Assembly (NCBI GenBank): GCA_051984675.1
Contig: JBPYFK010000154.1
Span: 1-64,000, forward strand
From: JBPYFK01 sp051984675
Lineage (GTDB): Bacteria; Actinomycetota; Actinomycetes; Mycobacteriales; Pseudonocardiaceae
Direction: 5' to 3'
DNA: 64,000 nucleotides
How positions within the stretch are numbered: the first letter of the stretch is position 1; every line of letters starts with the position of its first letter. The position numbers were made by a program, and so were the translations under genes. This document shows, piece by piece, positions 49,326 through 58,657 of the stretch. Below the pieces are notes generated by a model. The model was given only the letters and a program-made list of their open reading frames with translations, had not been told where the DNA came from and did no database searches.

Positions 49326-50354
49326 GTGAGCAGAGCGGACAAGTCCCGGACTGGCGCGACAACGCTGCCGGGCAACCGGCGGCGGGGAGGACCGACCCGC
49401 GCTGGACGGGGCCGCACACCGTCGGGCTGGGGAAGGTTGCTCCCCGTCGGTACGCTGACGCTGCTCGCCGTCGTGTTCGCGCTGGCGTTTTTCGGGCCCG
49501 CACACCACGGCCTCGATGGCCCGCCACCGGACACCACCCCGGCTAGGCCGAACGTGCCCGGTCAAGGCGAGTCAACCCCCGTCGCACCGGCCGAGTTCGC
49601 AGCGGGCGCGTGCAGGGCGTTCGCGCCGCTGTCGGGTGACCGGCATCGCACGATCTTCGTCGACGCCGGGCACGGCGGTGCCGATCCGGGTGCCGGTGGA
49701 ACCACCGCTTCTGGCGAGCCGGTCGCGGAGAAGCAGCTCACGTTGGCCGTGGCACTGGCGACCGCGCAGCGGCTGCGCGAGCACGGTTACCGGGTGGTGC
49801 TCTCCCGGACGCAGGACACGACGGTCGCCCCGATCCGGCCCGCCGGGTCGCAGCAGGCGGTGCTGAGTGGCGACGAGTCGCATACGGACACCCTCGCCCG
49901 GGCACACTGTGCCAACCTGGCTGGTGCCGCGGAGTTCGTCTCGGTCCATTTCGACGCGTTCGACGATCCTGGGACGACTGGCACGACAACGGTGTATGAC
50001 ACCACTCGGCCGTTCTCACCCCGCAACCAGCAACTGGCGCAGGTGATGCAGCGCGACCTGCTGGCGTCGCTGGCAGCGCACGGCCAGCAGGTGGACGACC
50101 GGGGCGTGACGACCGACGACACGGCCGGAGGTCCGGCCGTCACCGATCTCGGCGACTCCTACGGCCACCTGGCCATTCTTGGCCCCGCCGCGCCCAATTA
50201 CGTCTCCGAGCCCAGCCGCATGCCGGGGGTGCTGGTCGAGCCGTTGTTCATCACGAACGCGGCGGAAGCATCCATCGCGGCGAGCGAGGACGGGCAGAGC
50301 GCTCTCGCGCAGGGCATCAGTGACGCGTTGGAACAGGCTGACCGCGGCCCGTGA
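49326..50354 (+). CDS. N-acetylmuramoyl-L-alanine amidase (Amidase_3)
   Basis: A 342-residue wall hydrolase. A basic N-terminus is followed by one hydrophobic helix (LLPVGTLTLLAVVFALAFFG), which may serve as signal anchor. The zinc amidase domain starts at IFVDAGHGGADPGAGG (first His), continues with EPVAEKQLTLAVAL (Glu), SVHFDAF (second His) and ends with VLVEPLFITNAAEA (catalytic Glu). It cleaves the bond between MurNAc and L-Ala of peptidoglycan. The start is uncertain: GTG 49326 is used; ATG 49257 in the same frame is the alternative. It is divergent from the DUF5666 lipoprotein. Confidence 0.88.
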   Translation: MSRADKSRTGATTLPGNRRRGGPTRAGRGRTPSGWGRLLPVGTLTLLAVVFALAFFGPAHHGLDGPPPDTTPARPNVPGQGESTPVAPAEFAAGACRAFAPLSGDRHRTIFVDAGHGGADPGAGGTTASGEPVAEKQLTLAVALATAQRLREHGYRVVLSRTQDTTVAPIRPAGSQQAVLSGDESHTDTLARAHCANLAGAAEFVSVHFDAFDDPGTTGTTTVYDTTRPFSPRNQQLAQVMQRDLLASLAAHGQQVDDRGVTTDDTAGGPAVTDLGDSYGHLAILGPAAPNYVSEPSRMPGVLVEPLFITNAAEASIAASEDGQSALAQGISDALEQADRGP

Positions 50355-50436
50355 CGGGCGGCATCGAGAAGTCCGGCCGAGGGTAGCCGCGTGGCGGACA
50401 TTCTCATCGCAACCCCTCAGTCGCGGGACACCAGGT

Positions 50437-52260
50437 TCAGCTGTCGGACTCGCGGGTCCAATCCACCAGCTCGCTGGGAATCGTGCCCGCCTCCGCCGCC
50501 ACACCGGCGAGTTCCGAGCCGACGGTTTCCTGGGACGCCTCGACCGGACTGGCGGGAGCCTGCCCACCTGGGCCGGCCAGCCACGACGAGGCAGCGGCAA
50601 CCAGGCACGCGATGACGGCGAACCAGAACGCGGCGGCCAGCCCGTCCGCGAACGGCGGCGAGATGAGGTGCGGGAAAAACGCTCGCCCGGTCAGGTAGGT
50701 CGCCTGGTCGGCGGGCAGCCCGTGCAGCACGCCGCCGAGCAGCTCCTGGATCGGGTTGTACCCGAGAAGCGCCGCGAACAGCACCGCGACGGGCGGCAGC
50801 AGTGCGACGCGGTGCGCGTCCGCGGCGGGCACACCGTGCGCGAGCAGGCCATGCTCCATGGTCGCGGGCAGCGTGGCGGACAACCCGACGATCATGAGGC
50901 TGAAGAAGAACCCGATGGACAGCACCATGGCGGCGTTCTGGAAGGTGGCGGTCATCCCGGCACCGGCGCCCCGTGCACCCGCCGGAAGGCTGTTCATCAC
51001 CTCGGCACGGTTCGGGGACGAGAACAGGCCCATGCCGATACCGTTGGCCAGCAGCAGGAGGGCGAACGTCGGGTAGCCGAAGTCCACCGGCAGCCATTGC
51101 AGCAGCAGGAAGCTCACGCCTGCCAGGACCATGCCGCCGGTGGCGAACAGACGGGCGCCCAGCCTGTCCGAGAGCATGCCGGAGACCGGCGCGGACACCA
51201 GGAAGCCGATGGTCAGCGGCAGCATGTAGATGCCCGCCCACAGAGGGGTCTGCTCGAAGCTGTAACCGTGTTGGGGTAACCAGATGCCCTGCAGCCAGAT
51301 GATCAGCGCGAACTGCAACCCACCGCGACCCAACGACGCCAGCAGGTTGGCGATGTTGCCGAACGAGAACGCTCGGATCCTGAACAGCGACAGGTCGAAC
51401 AGAGGGCTGGCCACCTTGGTCTCGATGATCGCGAAGACCAGCAGCATGACGACCCCGCCGATGAGGCAGGTGAGCACGAGCGGGCTGGTCCACCCCATGA
51501 CATGTCCCCCGTAGGGCTGAATGCCGTAGGTGATCCCGACCAGCACAGCGATCAGCCCGACGGCGAACGTGAGGTTGCCCCACCAGTCCATGCGGGCTTT
51601 CTGGCGCTGGCCGGTGTCGTGCAGCTTGAGGTAGGCCCAGATCGTGCCGAACACGCCGAAGGGAACCGAGACCAGGAACACCAGGTGCCAGTTGACCGGT
51701 CCAAGCAGTCCGCCGATGACCAGCCCGAGGAACGAGCCCGCGATGGCCGCCACGCCGTTGATGCCCAGCGCGAGGCCGCGCTGCCGGACCGGGAAGGCGT
51801 CGGTGAGGATGGCACTGGAGTTCGCCATCAGGAACGAACCGCCGATGCCCTGCACGATGCGCCAGCCGATCAGCCAGAGTGCGGCGCTGTCCCCTGTGGT
51901 CCAGGTCACCGCGAGGAACACCGAGGAGATCGCGAAGATGGCGAAGCCGAGGTTGTACATCCGCACCCGGCCGTACATGTCGCCGAGCCGGCCGAAGCCC
52001 ACGACCAGCACGGCGGTGACGACCAGGAACCCCATGATCATCCACAGCAGGTAGCTGGTGTTGGCCGGGGCCAGCGGGTTGATCGCGATTCCCCGGAAGA
52101 TGTCCGGTAGGGCGATCAGCACGATCGACGAGTTGATCGTGGCCATCAGCATGCCGAGGGTGGTGTTCGACAGCGCGATCCACTTGTAGTGCGGTCCCAG
52201 CTCGACCACCGATCGGGCCGCTGCTCGTCCTGTCCCTGAGGTCCGCCGCGTGGAGCGCAC
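50437..52260 (-). CDS. DHA2-type (14-helix) MFS drug exporter
   Basis: A 607-residue proton-driven exporter of the EmrB/QacA class. Typical parts are WIALSNTTLGMLMATINSSIVLIALPDIF in helix 1, the loop GFGRLGDMYGRVRMYNLGF after helix 2, and WRIVQGIGGSFLMANSSAILTDAFP in helix 4 to 5. Extra helices 13-14 and a long C-terminal tail are present. Substrate is not predictable. The upstream region has an AT-rich stretch with an iron-box-like site at 52314-52332, so the gene may be iron-controlled, for example for siderophore export. Confidence 0.92.
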   Translation of the reverse strand: MRSTRRTSGTGRAAARSVVELGPHYKWIALSNTTLGMLMATINSSIVLIALPDIFRGIAINPLAPANTSYLLWMIMGFLVVTAVLVVGFGRLGDMYGRVRMYNLGFAIFAISSVFLAVTWTTGDSAALWLIGWRIVQGIGGSFLMANSSAILTDAFPVRQRGLALGINGVAAIAGSFLGLVIGGLLGPVNWHLVFLVSVPFGVFGTIWAYLKLHDTGQRQKARMDWWGNLTFAVGLIAVLVGITYGIQPYGGHVMGWTSPLVLTCLIGGVVMLLVFAIIETKVASPLFDLSLFRIRAFSFGNIANLLASLGRGGLQFALIIWLQGIWLPQHGYSFEQTPLWAGIYMLPLTIGFLVSAPVSGMLSDRLGARLFATGGMVLAGVSFLLLQWLPVDFGYPTFALLLLANGIGMGLFSSPNRAEVMNSLPAGARGAGAGMTATFQNAAMVLSIGFFFSLMIVGLSATLPATMEHGLLAHGVPAADAHRVALLPPVAVLFAALLGYNPIQELLGGVLHGLPADQATYLTGRAFFPHLISPPFADGLAAAFWFAVIACLVAAASSWLAGPGGQAPASPVEASQETVGSELAGVAAEAGTIPSELVDWTRESDS

Positions 52261-52313
52261 ACCAACCTCCAGTCGAAGAAGCCGCGCTGGGTCGCCGTGA
52301 CGACGGCTATGTG

Positions 52314-52332
52314 TTTAACAAGGCTAACTTTA
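52314..52332. promoter_or_regulatory. Iron-box-like (DtxR/IdeR) site upstream of the exporter
   Basis: TTTAACAAGGCTAACTTTA matches the DtxR/IdeR consensus best in its right half (AGGCTAAC). By my hand alignment, 12 of 19 positions agree; the left half is weak. It lies 54 bases upstream of the exporter ATG in the most AT-rich part of the intergenic region, where a promoter is expected. Confidence 0.4.
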
Positions 52333-52394
52333 TTTGGTTGACGGTCACAACTGGATTGGTGATCCATCCCGTGTGAGATGCGTCCAAGATCAGC

Positions 52395-54596
52395 TCATCC
52401 GTGGTGGTGGTGCGGCGTCGGGAACGGCAGCGGGATCGGGAACGGCAGGCCCGGAATCGTGGGCGGCGTCGGCGCTGGCGGTGGAGGTGGTGGGGCTGGT
52501 GGGAAGAACTGCCCGATGGGTTGGGCCGGGTGGAACGGGATGGCCGGCTTGCCGGCCAGGTAGGCGTTCATGAACTGCTGCCAGATATGGCCGGGCAGGG
52601 TGGCGCCGAAGACGGGGTTTCCATTGGCGTCCCGCAACGGCAGGACGGGGTTTTGGGCGTCCCCGGCGCTCATCGACACGGCCGTGGAGATCTGCGGGGT
52701 GTACCCGACCATCCATGCCTTCTCGTTGTCCGGGGAGTCACCTTGCCCGTACTGGTGGGTGCCGGTCTTCGACGCCACCGGCCGGTGACCAGACAGCGGA
52801 ACACCGGAGTGGTCCGCCACCGGCAGGAGCGCCTCGGTGACGTTCGCGGCGAGGTTGGTGTTGTGTTCGGCGTCGTTGGGGTCGAAGGCGGTCTGCGGCC
52901 GTGGGGTGAAGTCCCGTACCACCTCACCGGTGGCATTGTCGATCACCTTGTCGACGAAGTGGGGCGGGGTGCGCATCCCGTCGTTGGCGAAGGTCGCGTA
53001 CGCCCCGGCCATGTCGGTGGTCCGCACCGGGTACATGCCCAGCGAGATCCCAGCGTCGATGCCGCCGCCCGGGCTGCGGAGCGTGGGCTGGCCGTTGATC
53101 TGCCGTGGAATGCCGGCTTGGTAAGCGGCCTGGGCGACCTTGCCTACGCCGACTTTCACTCCCAGGTCGACGAACACGGTGTTCACCGACTTGATCATGG
53201 CCTCGCGCAGGCTGCAGTGCAGCGGGTCGTCGCAGCGCACGCCCGGGTTGTTGGCGAACGTCGTGCCCGCGATCGTGCGCGGCGACGAGCCGTCGTACAG
53301 CTCGCCCAGACCGCGGTTCTGCTCCAACCCGGCCAGGGCCACGAACGGTTTGAACGACGACCCGGCCGGCTGTGGCGCGTCGGCGTAGTCGAACGCCCCA
53401 GGCTGACCGCCTCCACCGTAGTACGCCCGGATATCCCCGGTCTTCGGATCGACCGCGACCAGCGCGGGATGCAACGTCTCCGGCTGGCTGCGCATCACGT
53501 TGTCCACCGCGTTCTGCGCGGCCTGCTCGGCGTGCTCGTCGATGTTGGTGACCACGGTGTATCCGTGCTGCTGCAAGGTCTGCTGGTCGAACCCCTCGCG
53601 GTCCAGTTCGGCCATCACCTGTTCGCGGATCTGGTACTGCGTGCCGGTGAGGTTCTGCTGCGCCTGCGGGCGTCCCGGCGTGGGCGGCAACGCCATCGTC
53701 GCCCGCTCCTGCGGGGACACGAAGTGATTGCGCGCCATCTGGTCCGCGACGTAGGTCCACCGCGAGGTGCCCTGCGCCGGGTTGATCCGGGGGTCGTTGT
53801 TCGACGGCGCCTGCACCATGCCCGCCAGCAACGCCGACTCACTCGGATTCAGCTCTTTCGGGTCTTTCCCGAAATACGTTTCGGCGGCGGCGTGAATTCC
53901 GTACGAACCGCGCCCGTAGTAGGCCGTGTTCAGATACGCCTTGAGAATGTCATCTTTGGACTGCTCCTGGGACAGTTTGAAGGCCAGCACGATTTCCTTG
54001 AACTTGCGGAAGTACGTGTGCTGGTCACTGCCCGTGGACAATTTGATGTACTGCTGGGTCAGCGTCGATCCGCCACCGTCGTCGCTGCCCGTGAGCTGGC
54101 CCCATCCCGCCCGGATGATCCCGGTGATGTCGAATCCCCAGTTCTGGTAGAAGGTGGGGTCTTCGGCGGCCAGGGTCGCGTCCCGCATGGACTTCGACAC
54201 GTCCCCGTTCACGTCCTGGATCATGGTCCGGTCGCCCGAGGACGGCACGATCCGGTTCAACTCCGACCCGTCCGCGTACTGCAGCACCACGGTCTGCGCG
54301 GTGTCCCGTGCGATCGAATCCGGCGAGGGCACGTTCCACACGGCGTAACCGATCGCGAACGCCGCGAGCGGCCCGAGCACGACCAGGGCGGCCACCACGT
54401 AGCACGCTCGGCGTGCCCACCGCGTCACGGGACCCCCCGGACGCCGGCCCCCTCCGCCGAACCCGCCTCCGCCTAAGCCGCCGGGGGAGCCCCAGGACAG
54501 GCGCTGCGTGGCTGCGTTCGCCTGATCCATCGGGGCTTGCGGCGGCGGCCAGCCGGGGTACTGCCCGCCCAGGTAGGGGTTGCGGTGGTCGTTCAC
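52395..54596 (-). CDS. Class A penicillin-binding protein (bifunctional)
   Basis: A 733-residue enzyme that both polymerises and cross-links peptidoglycan. A Gly/Pro-rich cytoplasmic part (about 60 residues) precedes one helix (ACYVVAALVVLGPLAAFAIGYAVW). The GT51 domain has AAEDPTFYQNWGFD with its catalytic Glu and GGSTLTQQYIKL. The transpeptidase domain has SSFK (nucleophile Ser), SVN and KTGT. The C-terminus is a long proline-rich run that ends in four histidines and glycine. GTG start with GGAGG 8 bases upstream. It is the only penicillin-binding protein in the window. Confidence 0.96.
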   Translation of the reverse strand: MNDHRNPYLGGQYPGWPPPQAPMDQANAATQRLSWGSPGGLGGGGFGGGGRRPGGPVTRWARRACYVVAALVVLGPLAAFAIGYAVWNVPSPDSIARDTAQTVVLQYADGSELNRIVPSSGDRTMIQDVNGDVSKSMRDATLAAEDPTFYQNWGFDITGIIRAGWGQLTGSDDGGGSTLTQQYIKLSTGSDQHTYFRKFKEIVLAFKLSQEQSKDDILKAYLNTAYYGRGSYGIHAAAETYFGKDPKELNPSESALLAGMVQAPSNNDPRINPAQGTSRWTYVADQMARNHFVSPQERATMALPPTPGRPQAQQNLTGTQYQIREQVMAELDREGFDQQTLQQHGYTVVTNIDEHAEQAAQNAVDNVMRSQPETLHPALVAVDPKTGDIRAYYGGGGQPGAFDYADAPQPAGSSFKPFVALAGLEQNRGLGELYDGSSPRTIAGTTFANNPGVRCDDPLHCSLREAMIKSVNTVFVDLGVKVGVGKVAQAAYQAGIPRQINGQPTLRSPGGGIDAGISLGMYPVRTTDMAGAYATFANDGMRTPPHFVDKVIDNATGEVVRDFTPRPQTAFDPNDAEHNTNLAANVTEALLPVADHSGVPLSGHRPVASKTGTHQYGQGDSPDNEKAWMVGYTPQISTAVSMSAGDAQNPVLPLRDANGNPVFGATLPGHIWQQFMNAYLAGKPAIPFHPAQPIGQFFPPAPPPPPPAPTPPTIPGLPFPIPLPFPTPHHHHG

Positions 54597-54908
54597 GAGG
54601 TGACCTCCAGTACCGGCATGAGTCTCCGGCGCCGGTCGGTGCGGTCGGGGGCCTATTCAGTTGACCGGATGCACTGCTCGGGGGAACTGTCGTCATCCAG
54701 CCAAGGAATTATGCGGCGTGCCGCTCGCGACTCGTGCGGGTGGGTGGCGTTTTTCGCGCCAGCGTATTCGATAAGCAGGGAGAATCCGATCGACTCGCAC
54801 TCCCGGTAGTCAGACGGGCACATACAGTGAAAAACGCGGCTCACGGGATTCCCGTGAGCCGCATTCGGCGTCGATTCTGTCGCGATCGGCGAGGTATTAC
54901 GTGAGGTA
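54597..54908. other. Intergenic region between PBP and VOC genes
   Basis: A 312-base stretch with no supported gene. The left part should hold the promoter of the penicillin-binding protein; the right part holds the terminator of the VOC gene (54836-54862). Small open frames have no ribosome-binding site or family likeness. Confidence 0.5.
54836..54862 (-). terminator. Classic intrinsic terminator of the VOC gene
   Basis: A perfect 12-base stem (GCGGCTCACGGG and its complement) closes a 3-base loop. On the minus strand a GTTTTTC run follows directly, so this is a rho-independent terminator with a U-tail, unlike most others in this window. It lies 47 bases after the VOC stop. Confidence 0.9.
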
Positions 54909-55292
54909 TTACTGGCCGCTGCCGTAGGGCCTGGTCAGGATTTCCAGGTTGTGACCGTTCGGGTCGTCGAAGTACGCCCCGCGGCCCCCGTCCCGGGTGT
55001 TGATGGTGGTTGGTTCCTGGTGGTGCGGGTCGGCCCAGTACCGCAGGCCGCGCTGGCGGATCCGACCGAAGATCTCGTCGAACTCGCTTTCGGTGACAAG
55101 GAAGGCGTAATGCTGCGGAACGATCTCCTCGTCGGAGTCCACGAAGTCGAGCGTGACGTCGTTGCTGACCTGGACGGCCAGGAAGGGGCCGAAGGGCTTC
55201 GGTTCCGGCAGGCCGAGGATCTCGGTCAGGAACGTGGCGGACGCCCGCTTGTCGCGCGCCGAGACGATCGTGTGGTTGAGCTCAACGGCCAT
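54909..55292 (-). CDS. VOC-family (glyoxalase-like) protein
   Basis: A 127-residue protein of two beta-alpha-beta-beta-beta units typical of the vicinal-oxygen-chelate fold. LNHTIVSARDKRASATFLTEILGLPEPKPFGPFLAVQVSNDVTLDFVDSD forms the first, and GGRGAYFDDPNGHNLEILTRPYG the second, with the metal ligand pattern (His early, Glu late) retained. A role as a dioxygenase, lyase or resistance protein is open. Met at 55292 has GGAGG 10 bases upstream and is preferred over a longer frame. Confidence 0.88.
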   Translation of the reverse strand: MAVELNHTIVSARDKRASATFLTEILGLPEPKPFGPFLAVQVSNDVTLDFVDSDEEIVPQHYAFLVTESEFDEIFGRIRQRGLRYWADPHHQEPTTINTRDGGRGAYFDDPNGHNLEILTRPYGSGQ

Positions 55293-55411
55293 GGCGGGAG
55301 TGCCTCCGTTCGATCTCAAGCGGTCGATTACTGCTGACGTCGTCGACGCTATGACTTTGAGTTAGGTAGAGGTCAACGGCATACCGAAGGCACCTGGGCG
55401 GCGCGAGCGGA

Positions 55412-56047
55412 TCAGGCCGGAATGCCGTACCGGCCGCGCAGGCGGACGAACCGGGCCAGTGTGAGGATCTCGCGGCGTGTCATTCCTTCGGGTGAGCGCT
55501 CGAACAGGACGACCTGCTCGTTGCCGCCTGGCCCGATCGGCTGCACCAGGCGGCCTCCACCCCGGAGCTGCTCGATCAGCGGCGGGGGAACGTCCGGGCA
55601 GGCGGCCGAGACGAGGATGGCGTCGTACGGAGCGCGGTCGGGCACCCCGCAACTCCCGTCGCCGGTGTGCAGCTCGACCGTCCGGATACCGTGGCGAGCG
55701 AGGTTGCGCCTCGCCTCCTCGACCAGATCGGGCCACCACTCGACGCTGACGACGTCGCACGCCAGCCGTGCCAGCAACGCCGTCTGGTACCCGACACCGG
55801 TGCCCACTTCGAGCACGTGCTCGTCCCCGCTCAGCTCCAGTCCTTCGAGCATCCGGGCCGACAGCGACGGCTGCGTGGTGACCTGCCCGTGATTGATCGG
55901 GATGGGGGCGTCCTGGCAGGCGAGGAGCGCGTGGGCGGCCGGGACGAAGTCCGCCCTCGGTGTGGCCCGCATCGCTTCGAGCACGCGCTCGTCGCTGATG
56001 CCCATCGCTTGGACGGCGCGGATGAGGTCTTCGGGCGAGGAGCGCAC
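55412..56047 (-). CDS. pcm: Protein-L-isoaspartate O-methyltransferase
   Basis: A 211-residue SAM-dependent repair methyltransferase. The family regions are visible: MRATPRADFVPAAHALLACQDAPIPINHGQVTTQPSLSARMLEGLEL, HVLEVGTGVGYQTALLARLA (SAM-binding) and GDGSCGVPDRAPYDAILVSAACPDVPPPLIEQLRGGGRLVQPIG. It restores isoaspartyl sites in aged proteins. The start is GTG. It is divergent from the macro-domain gene and stands near other stress genes (VOC, OsmC). Confidence 0.93.
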   Translation of the reverse strand: MRSSPEDLIRAVQAMGISDERVLEAMRATPRADFVPAAHALLACQDAPIPINHGQVTTQPSLSARMLEGLELSGDEHVLEVGTGVGYQTALLARLACDVVSVEWWPDLVEEARRNLARHGIRTVELHTGDGSCGVPDRAPYDAILVSAACPDVPPPLIEQLRGGGRLVQPIGPGGNEQVVLFERSPEGMTRREILTLARFVRLRGRYGIPA

Positions 56048-56127
56048 GCTGGGGAGAATCCGACCGGTGCCGCGACGGCACCAGGGCCGTTCGCCTCGAA
56101 CACGGGTAGCACAGCGCGGGAGGGGCC

Positions 56128-56661
56128 ATGATCACGCTGATCCAGGGCGACATCACCGAGCAGGAAGCGGATGCCGTGGTGAACGCGGCGAACTCGTCGT
56201 TGCTCGGCGGGGGTGGCGTCGACGGTGCGATCCACGGTCGCGGCGGGCCGGAGATCCTCGCCGAGTGCCGGCAGCTGCGGGCGGGCCGCTATGCGGACGG
56301 GCTACCAACCGGCCAGGCAGTCGCCACCACGGCCGGGAGGCTGCCGGCGCGCTGGGTCGTGCACACGGCCGGCCCGGTGTACAGCCAGTCCGAGGATCGC
56401 AGCGAGCTGCTGGCCGCGTGCTACCGCAACAGTCTGGCCGTTGCGGACGAACTGGGCGCACGGACGGTCGCGTTCCCCGCGATCTCCACCGGGATCTACC
56501 GGTGGCCCCTGTCCTCGGCGGCCCGTATCGCCACCCGGGCGGTGCATGCCGTCCTCGCCGGTGGCGAGTCGGGAGTGCGGGAGGTTCGGTTCGTCCTCTT
56601 CGACCGGGCCAGCTACGACGCGTTCAGCGAGGCGGTCAGCGAGCTGCCGTCGTTGCGCTGA
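56128..56661 (+). CDS. Macro-domain protein (ADP-ribose hydrolase type)
   Basis: A 177-residue macro domain of the MacroD/YmdB type. Motifs are ITLIQGDITEQEADAVVNAANSSLLGGGGVDGAIH at the start (Asp and Asn of the ADP-ribose site), then GRLPARWVVHTAGPVY, and AFPAISTGIYRWPL with the G-x-Y loop. It would remove ADP-ribose from proteins or deacetylate O-acetyl-ADP-ribose. GGGAGGGG lies directly upstream of the ATG. No ADP-ribosyltransferase or sirtuin is adjacent. Confidence 0.93.
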   Translation: MITLIQGDITEQEADAVVNAANSSLLGGGGVDGAIHGRGGPEILAECRQLRAGRYADGLPTGQAVATTAGRLPARWVVHTAGPVYSQSEDRSELLAACYRNSLAVADELGARTVAFPAISTGIYRWPLSSAARIATRAVHAVLAGGESGVREVRFVLFDRASYDAFSEAVSELPSLR

Positions 56662-56748
56662 GTGGCCACTGAACGCGCTCCGTGTTCACATAAGGGCACC
56701 GCCCGCATCGAGTGAGCAGCCGGATGAGACGAGCAGGGAGCAGTTGAG

Positions 56749-57177
56749 ATGACGACAACGCGGACCGCCAACACCCACTGGGAAGGCAGCCTCCTGGAAG
56801 GCAGCGGGCGAGTGTCGCTGGGCTCGTCCGGGCTTGGCGCCTACGAGGTGAACTGGCCCTCCCGGGCCGAGCAGCCCAACGGCCGGACCAGTCCCGAGGA
56901 GTTGATCGCCGCCGCGCACTCGTCGTGCTTTTCGATGGCACTGTCCAACGGCCTGGCCCAGGCCGGCAACCCGCCCGAGTCGTTGGACACGCGGGCGGAC
57001 GTGACGTTCCAACCCGGCACGGGGATCACCGGCGTCCACCTTGTGGTGCACGGGCGTGTGCCGGGGCTGTCCCCCGAGGACTTCCGGGCGGCGGCCGACG
57101 ACGCGAAGAAGAACTGCCCGGTGAGCCAGGCGTTGACCGGCACCACGATCACCCTGGAAGCCGTCCTGGCGCAGTAG
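56749..57177 (+). CDS. OsmC/Ohr-family peroxiredoxin
   Basis: A 142-residue thiol peroxidase. The two redox cysteines lie in AAHSSCFSMAL and KKNCPVSQAL at the usual spacing, and the N-terminal strand ANTHWEGSLLEGSGRVSL fits OsmC rather than Ohr. It reduces organic hydroperoxides. The ATG follows a GGGAGCAGTTGAG run. It ends 61 bases before the converging MFS gene. Confidence 0.92.
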   Translation: MTTTRTANTHWEGSLLEGSGRVSLGSSGLGAYEVNWPSRAEQPNGRTSPEELIAAAHSSCFSMALSNGLAQAGNPPESLDTRADVTFQPGTGITGVHLVVHGRVPGLSPEDFRAAADDAKKNCPVSQALTGTTITLEAVLAQ

Positions 57178-57238
57178 GCGACCACACGCGCCAGCCCGTG
57201 CCCTGCCCTAGCGTGCCCCTTCCCCAGCGTGGCCTGCC

Positions 57239-58513
57239 CTAGCTCGTCGCGGCGACGTCGACGGCCGTGCGTTCGGTGCCGAACTCGATGCCCTTCGCTT
57301 CCTTGCCCATCCAGGTGATGGCGGCGAGAAGCACGAACGTCGGGATGACCGTGGCCGCCAGCGCGAACGGGTACCCGTGGCCGGCGGCGAGGTATTCCTG
57401 GATCGGCAGGTTGAACGCGGCGAGGCAGTTGCCGAGTTGGTAGGTCACGCCTGGGTAGAAGCCGCGGATCGCATCCGGCGAGAGTTCGGTGAGATGCGCC
57501 GGAACCACGCCCCACGCGCCCTGCACCACGACCTGCATCAGGAACGAGCCGAGGCAGAGCATGCCGGCGGTGCTGGAGAACGCGAAGATCGGCACGATCG
57601 GCAGACCGATGATCGCGCAGAACACGATGGTGCTGCGCCGTCCGAACCGTTCCGAGGCGGCACCGAAGATCCCGCCACCGATCATCGCGCCCACGTTGTA
57701 CAGCACCGCGATCCAGGTGGCCGTGGTCGCCGACAGGTGCGCACCACCGTGCGTGGTGGCCTTGAGGAACGTGGGGTAGACGTCCTGAGTGCCATGGCTG
57801 GCCAGGTTGAACAGCGTCATCAGCACGATCAGGTAGCCGAACCGACGCAGCACGGCGGAATTGAGCAGTACGTCCTTGACCGAGGTGCGCGTCACCCGAA
57901 GTTGCTGCTGCGCGGCGTGCCAAACCTCGGATTCCCGCACCCGGCTGCGGATCACCAGGCTGATCAGGCCGGGGATGATGCTCAGCGCGAACAACCACCG
58001 CCAGGACAGTCCGAGGCCGTGCACCATCAGGTAGGCCAAGGAGGCCAGGAGGTACCCCATGGCGTAGCCCTGCTGCAGGATGCCGGAGAACAGGCCGCGT
58101 CGGCGGGACGGCAGCTTCTCCATCGCCAGCGCGGCACCCAGTCCCCACTCGCCGCCCATGCCGATGCCGTACAGCAGCCGCAGGATCAGCAGCACGGTGA
58201 AGTTGGGTGCGAACGCGCAGAGGAACCCGACGACCGAGTAGAACAGCACGTCGACCATGAGCGGGATGCGCCGACCGATCCGGTCCGCCCACAGCCCGAA
58301 CAGCAGCGCACCGACCGGTCGCATGAGCAAGGTGACCGTGGTGAGCAGCGACATCTGGGTCAGCGAGACCCCGAACTCCTTGCCGATGTCGGCGTAGACG
58401 AGCACGACGAGGAAGTAGTCGAAGGAGTCCATCGCCCAGCCCAGCACGGCCACCAGGAACGAGTTGCGCTGGTCGGCGTTGAGCCTCGCGCCTGCCGAAG
58501 CACTACCGGTCAT
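57239..58513 (-). CDS. MFS transporter (SHS-type organic-acid symporter)
   Basis: A 424-residue, 12-helix secondary transporter. LGWAMDSFDYFLVVLVYADIGKEFGVSL in helix 1, RPVGALLFGLWADRIGRRIPLMVDVLFYS after helix 2 and GIGMGGEWGLGAALAMEKLPSRRRGLFSGILQQGYAMG in helices 4-5 are typical of the sialate/lactate-type SHS family (also JEN1, NanT). Likely substrate is a monocarboxylate or sugar acid; this is family-based. It stands alone. Confidence 0.9.
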   Translation of the reverse strand: MTGSASAGARLNADQRNSFLVAVLGWAMDSFDYFLVVLVYADIGKEFGVSLTQMSLLTTVTLLMRPVGALLFGLWADRIGRRIPLMVDVLFYSVVGFLCAFAPNFTVLLILRLLYGIGMGGEWGLGAALAMEKLPSRRRGLFSGILQQGYAMGYLLASLAYLMVHGLGLSWRWLFALSIIPGLISLVIRSRVRESEVWHAAQQQLRVTRTSVKDVLLNSAVLRRFGYLIVLMTLFNLASHGTQDVYPTFLKATTHGGAHLSATTATWIAVLYNVGAMIGGGIFGAASERFGRRSTIVFCAIIGLPIVPIFAFSSTAGMLCLGSFLMQVVVQGAWGVVPAHLTELSPDAIRGFYPGVTYQLGNCLAAFNLPIQEYLAAGHGYPFALAATVIPTFVLLAAITWMGKEAKGIEFGTERTAVDVAATS

Positions 58514-58657
58514 GCCCCACTCCGTCTCGCATCAACGGTGCCCTTCCGTCACACGTGCTCTGTGGTGCTACACCGTGGAGACGGTCGAGGGCAATCCCAG
58601 TGCGGGACGGACGAGGAAGTGCTCATCAGATCGTTATCGTGGCTACCGACCTGGGTC

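Noticed and set aside
50417..52183. 588-codon frame on the same strand as the DHA2 exporter
   Set aside because: It is a shifted frame of the exporter gene. The product is Arg/His/Gly-rich and has no membrane helices, whereas the chosen frame has 14.
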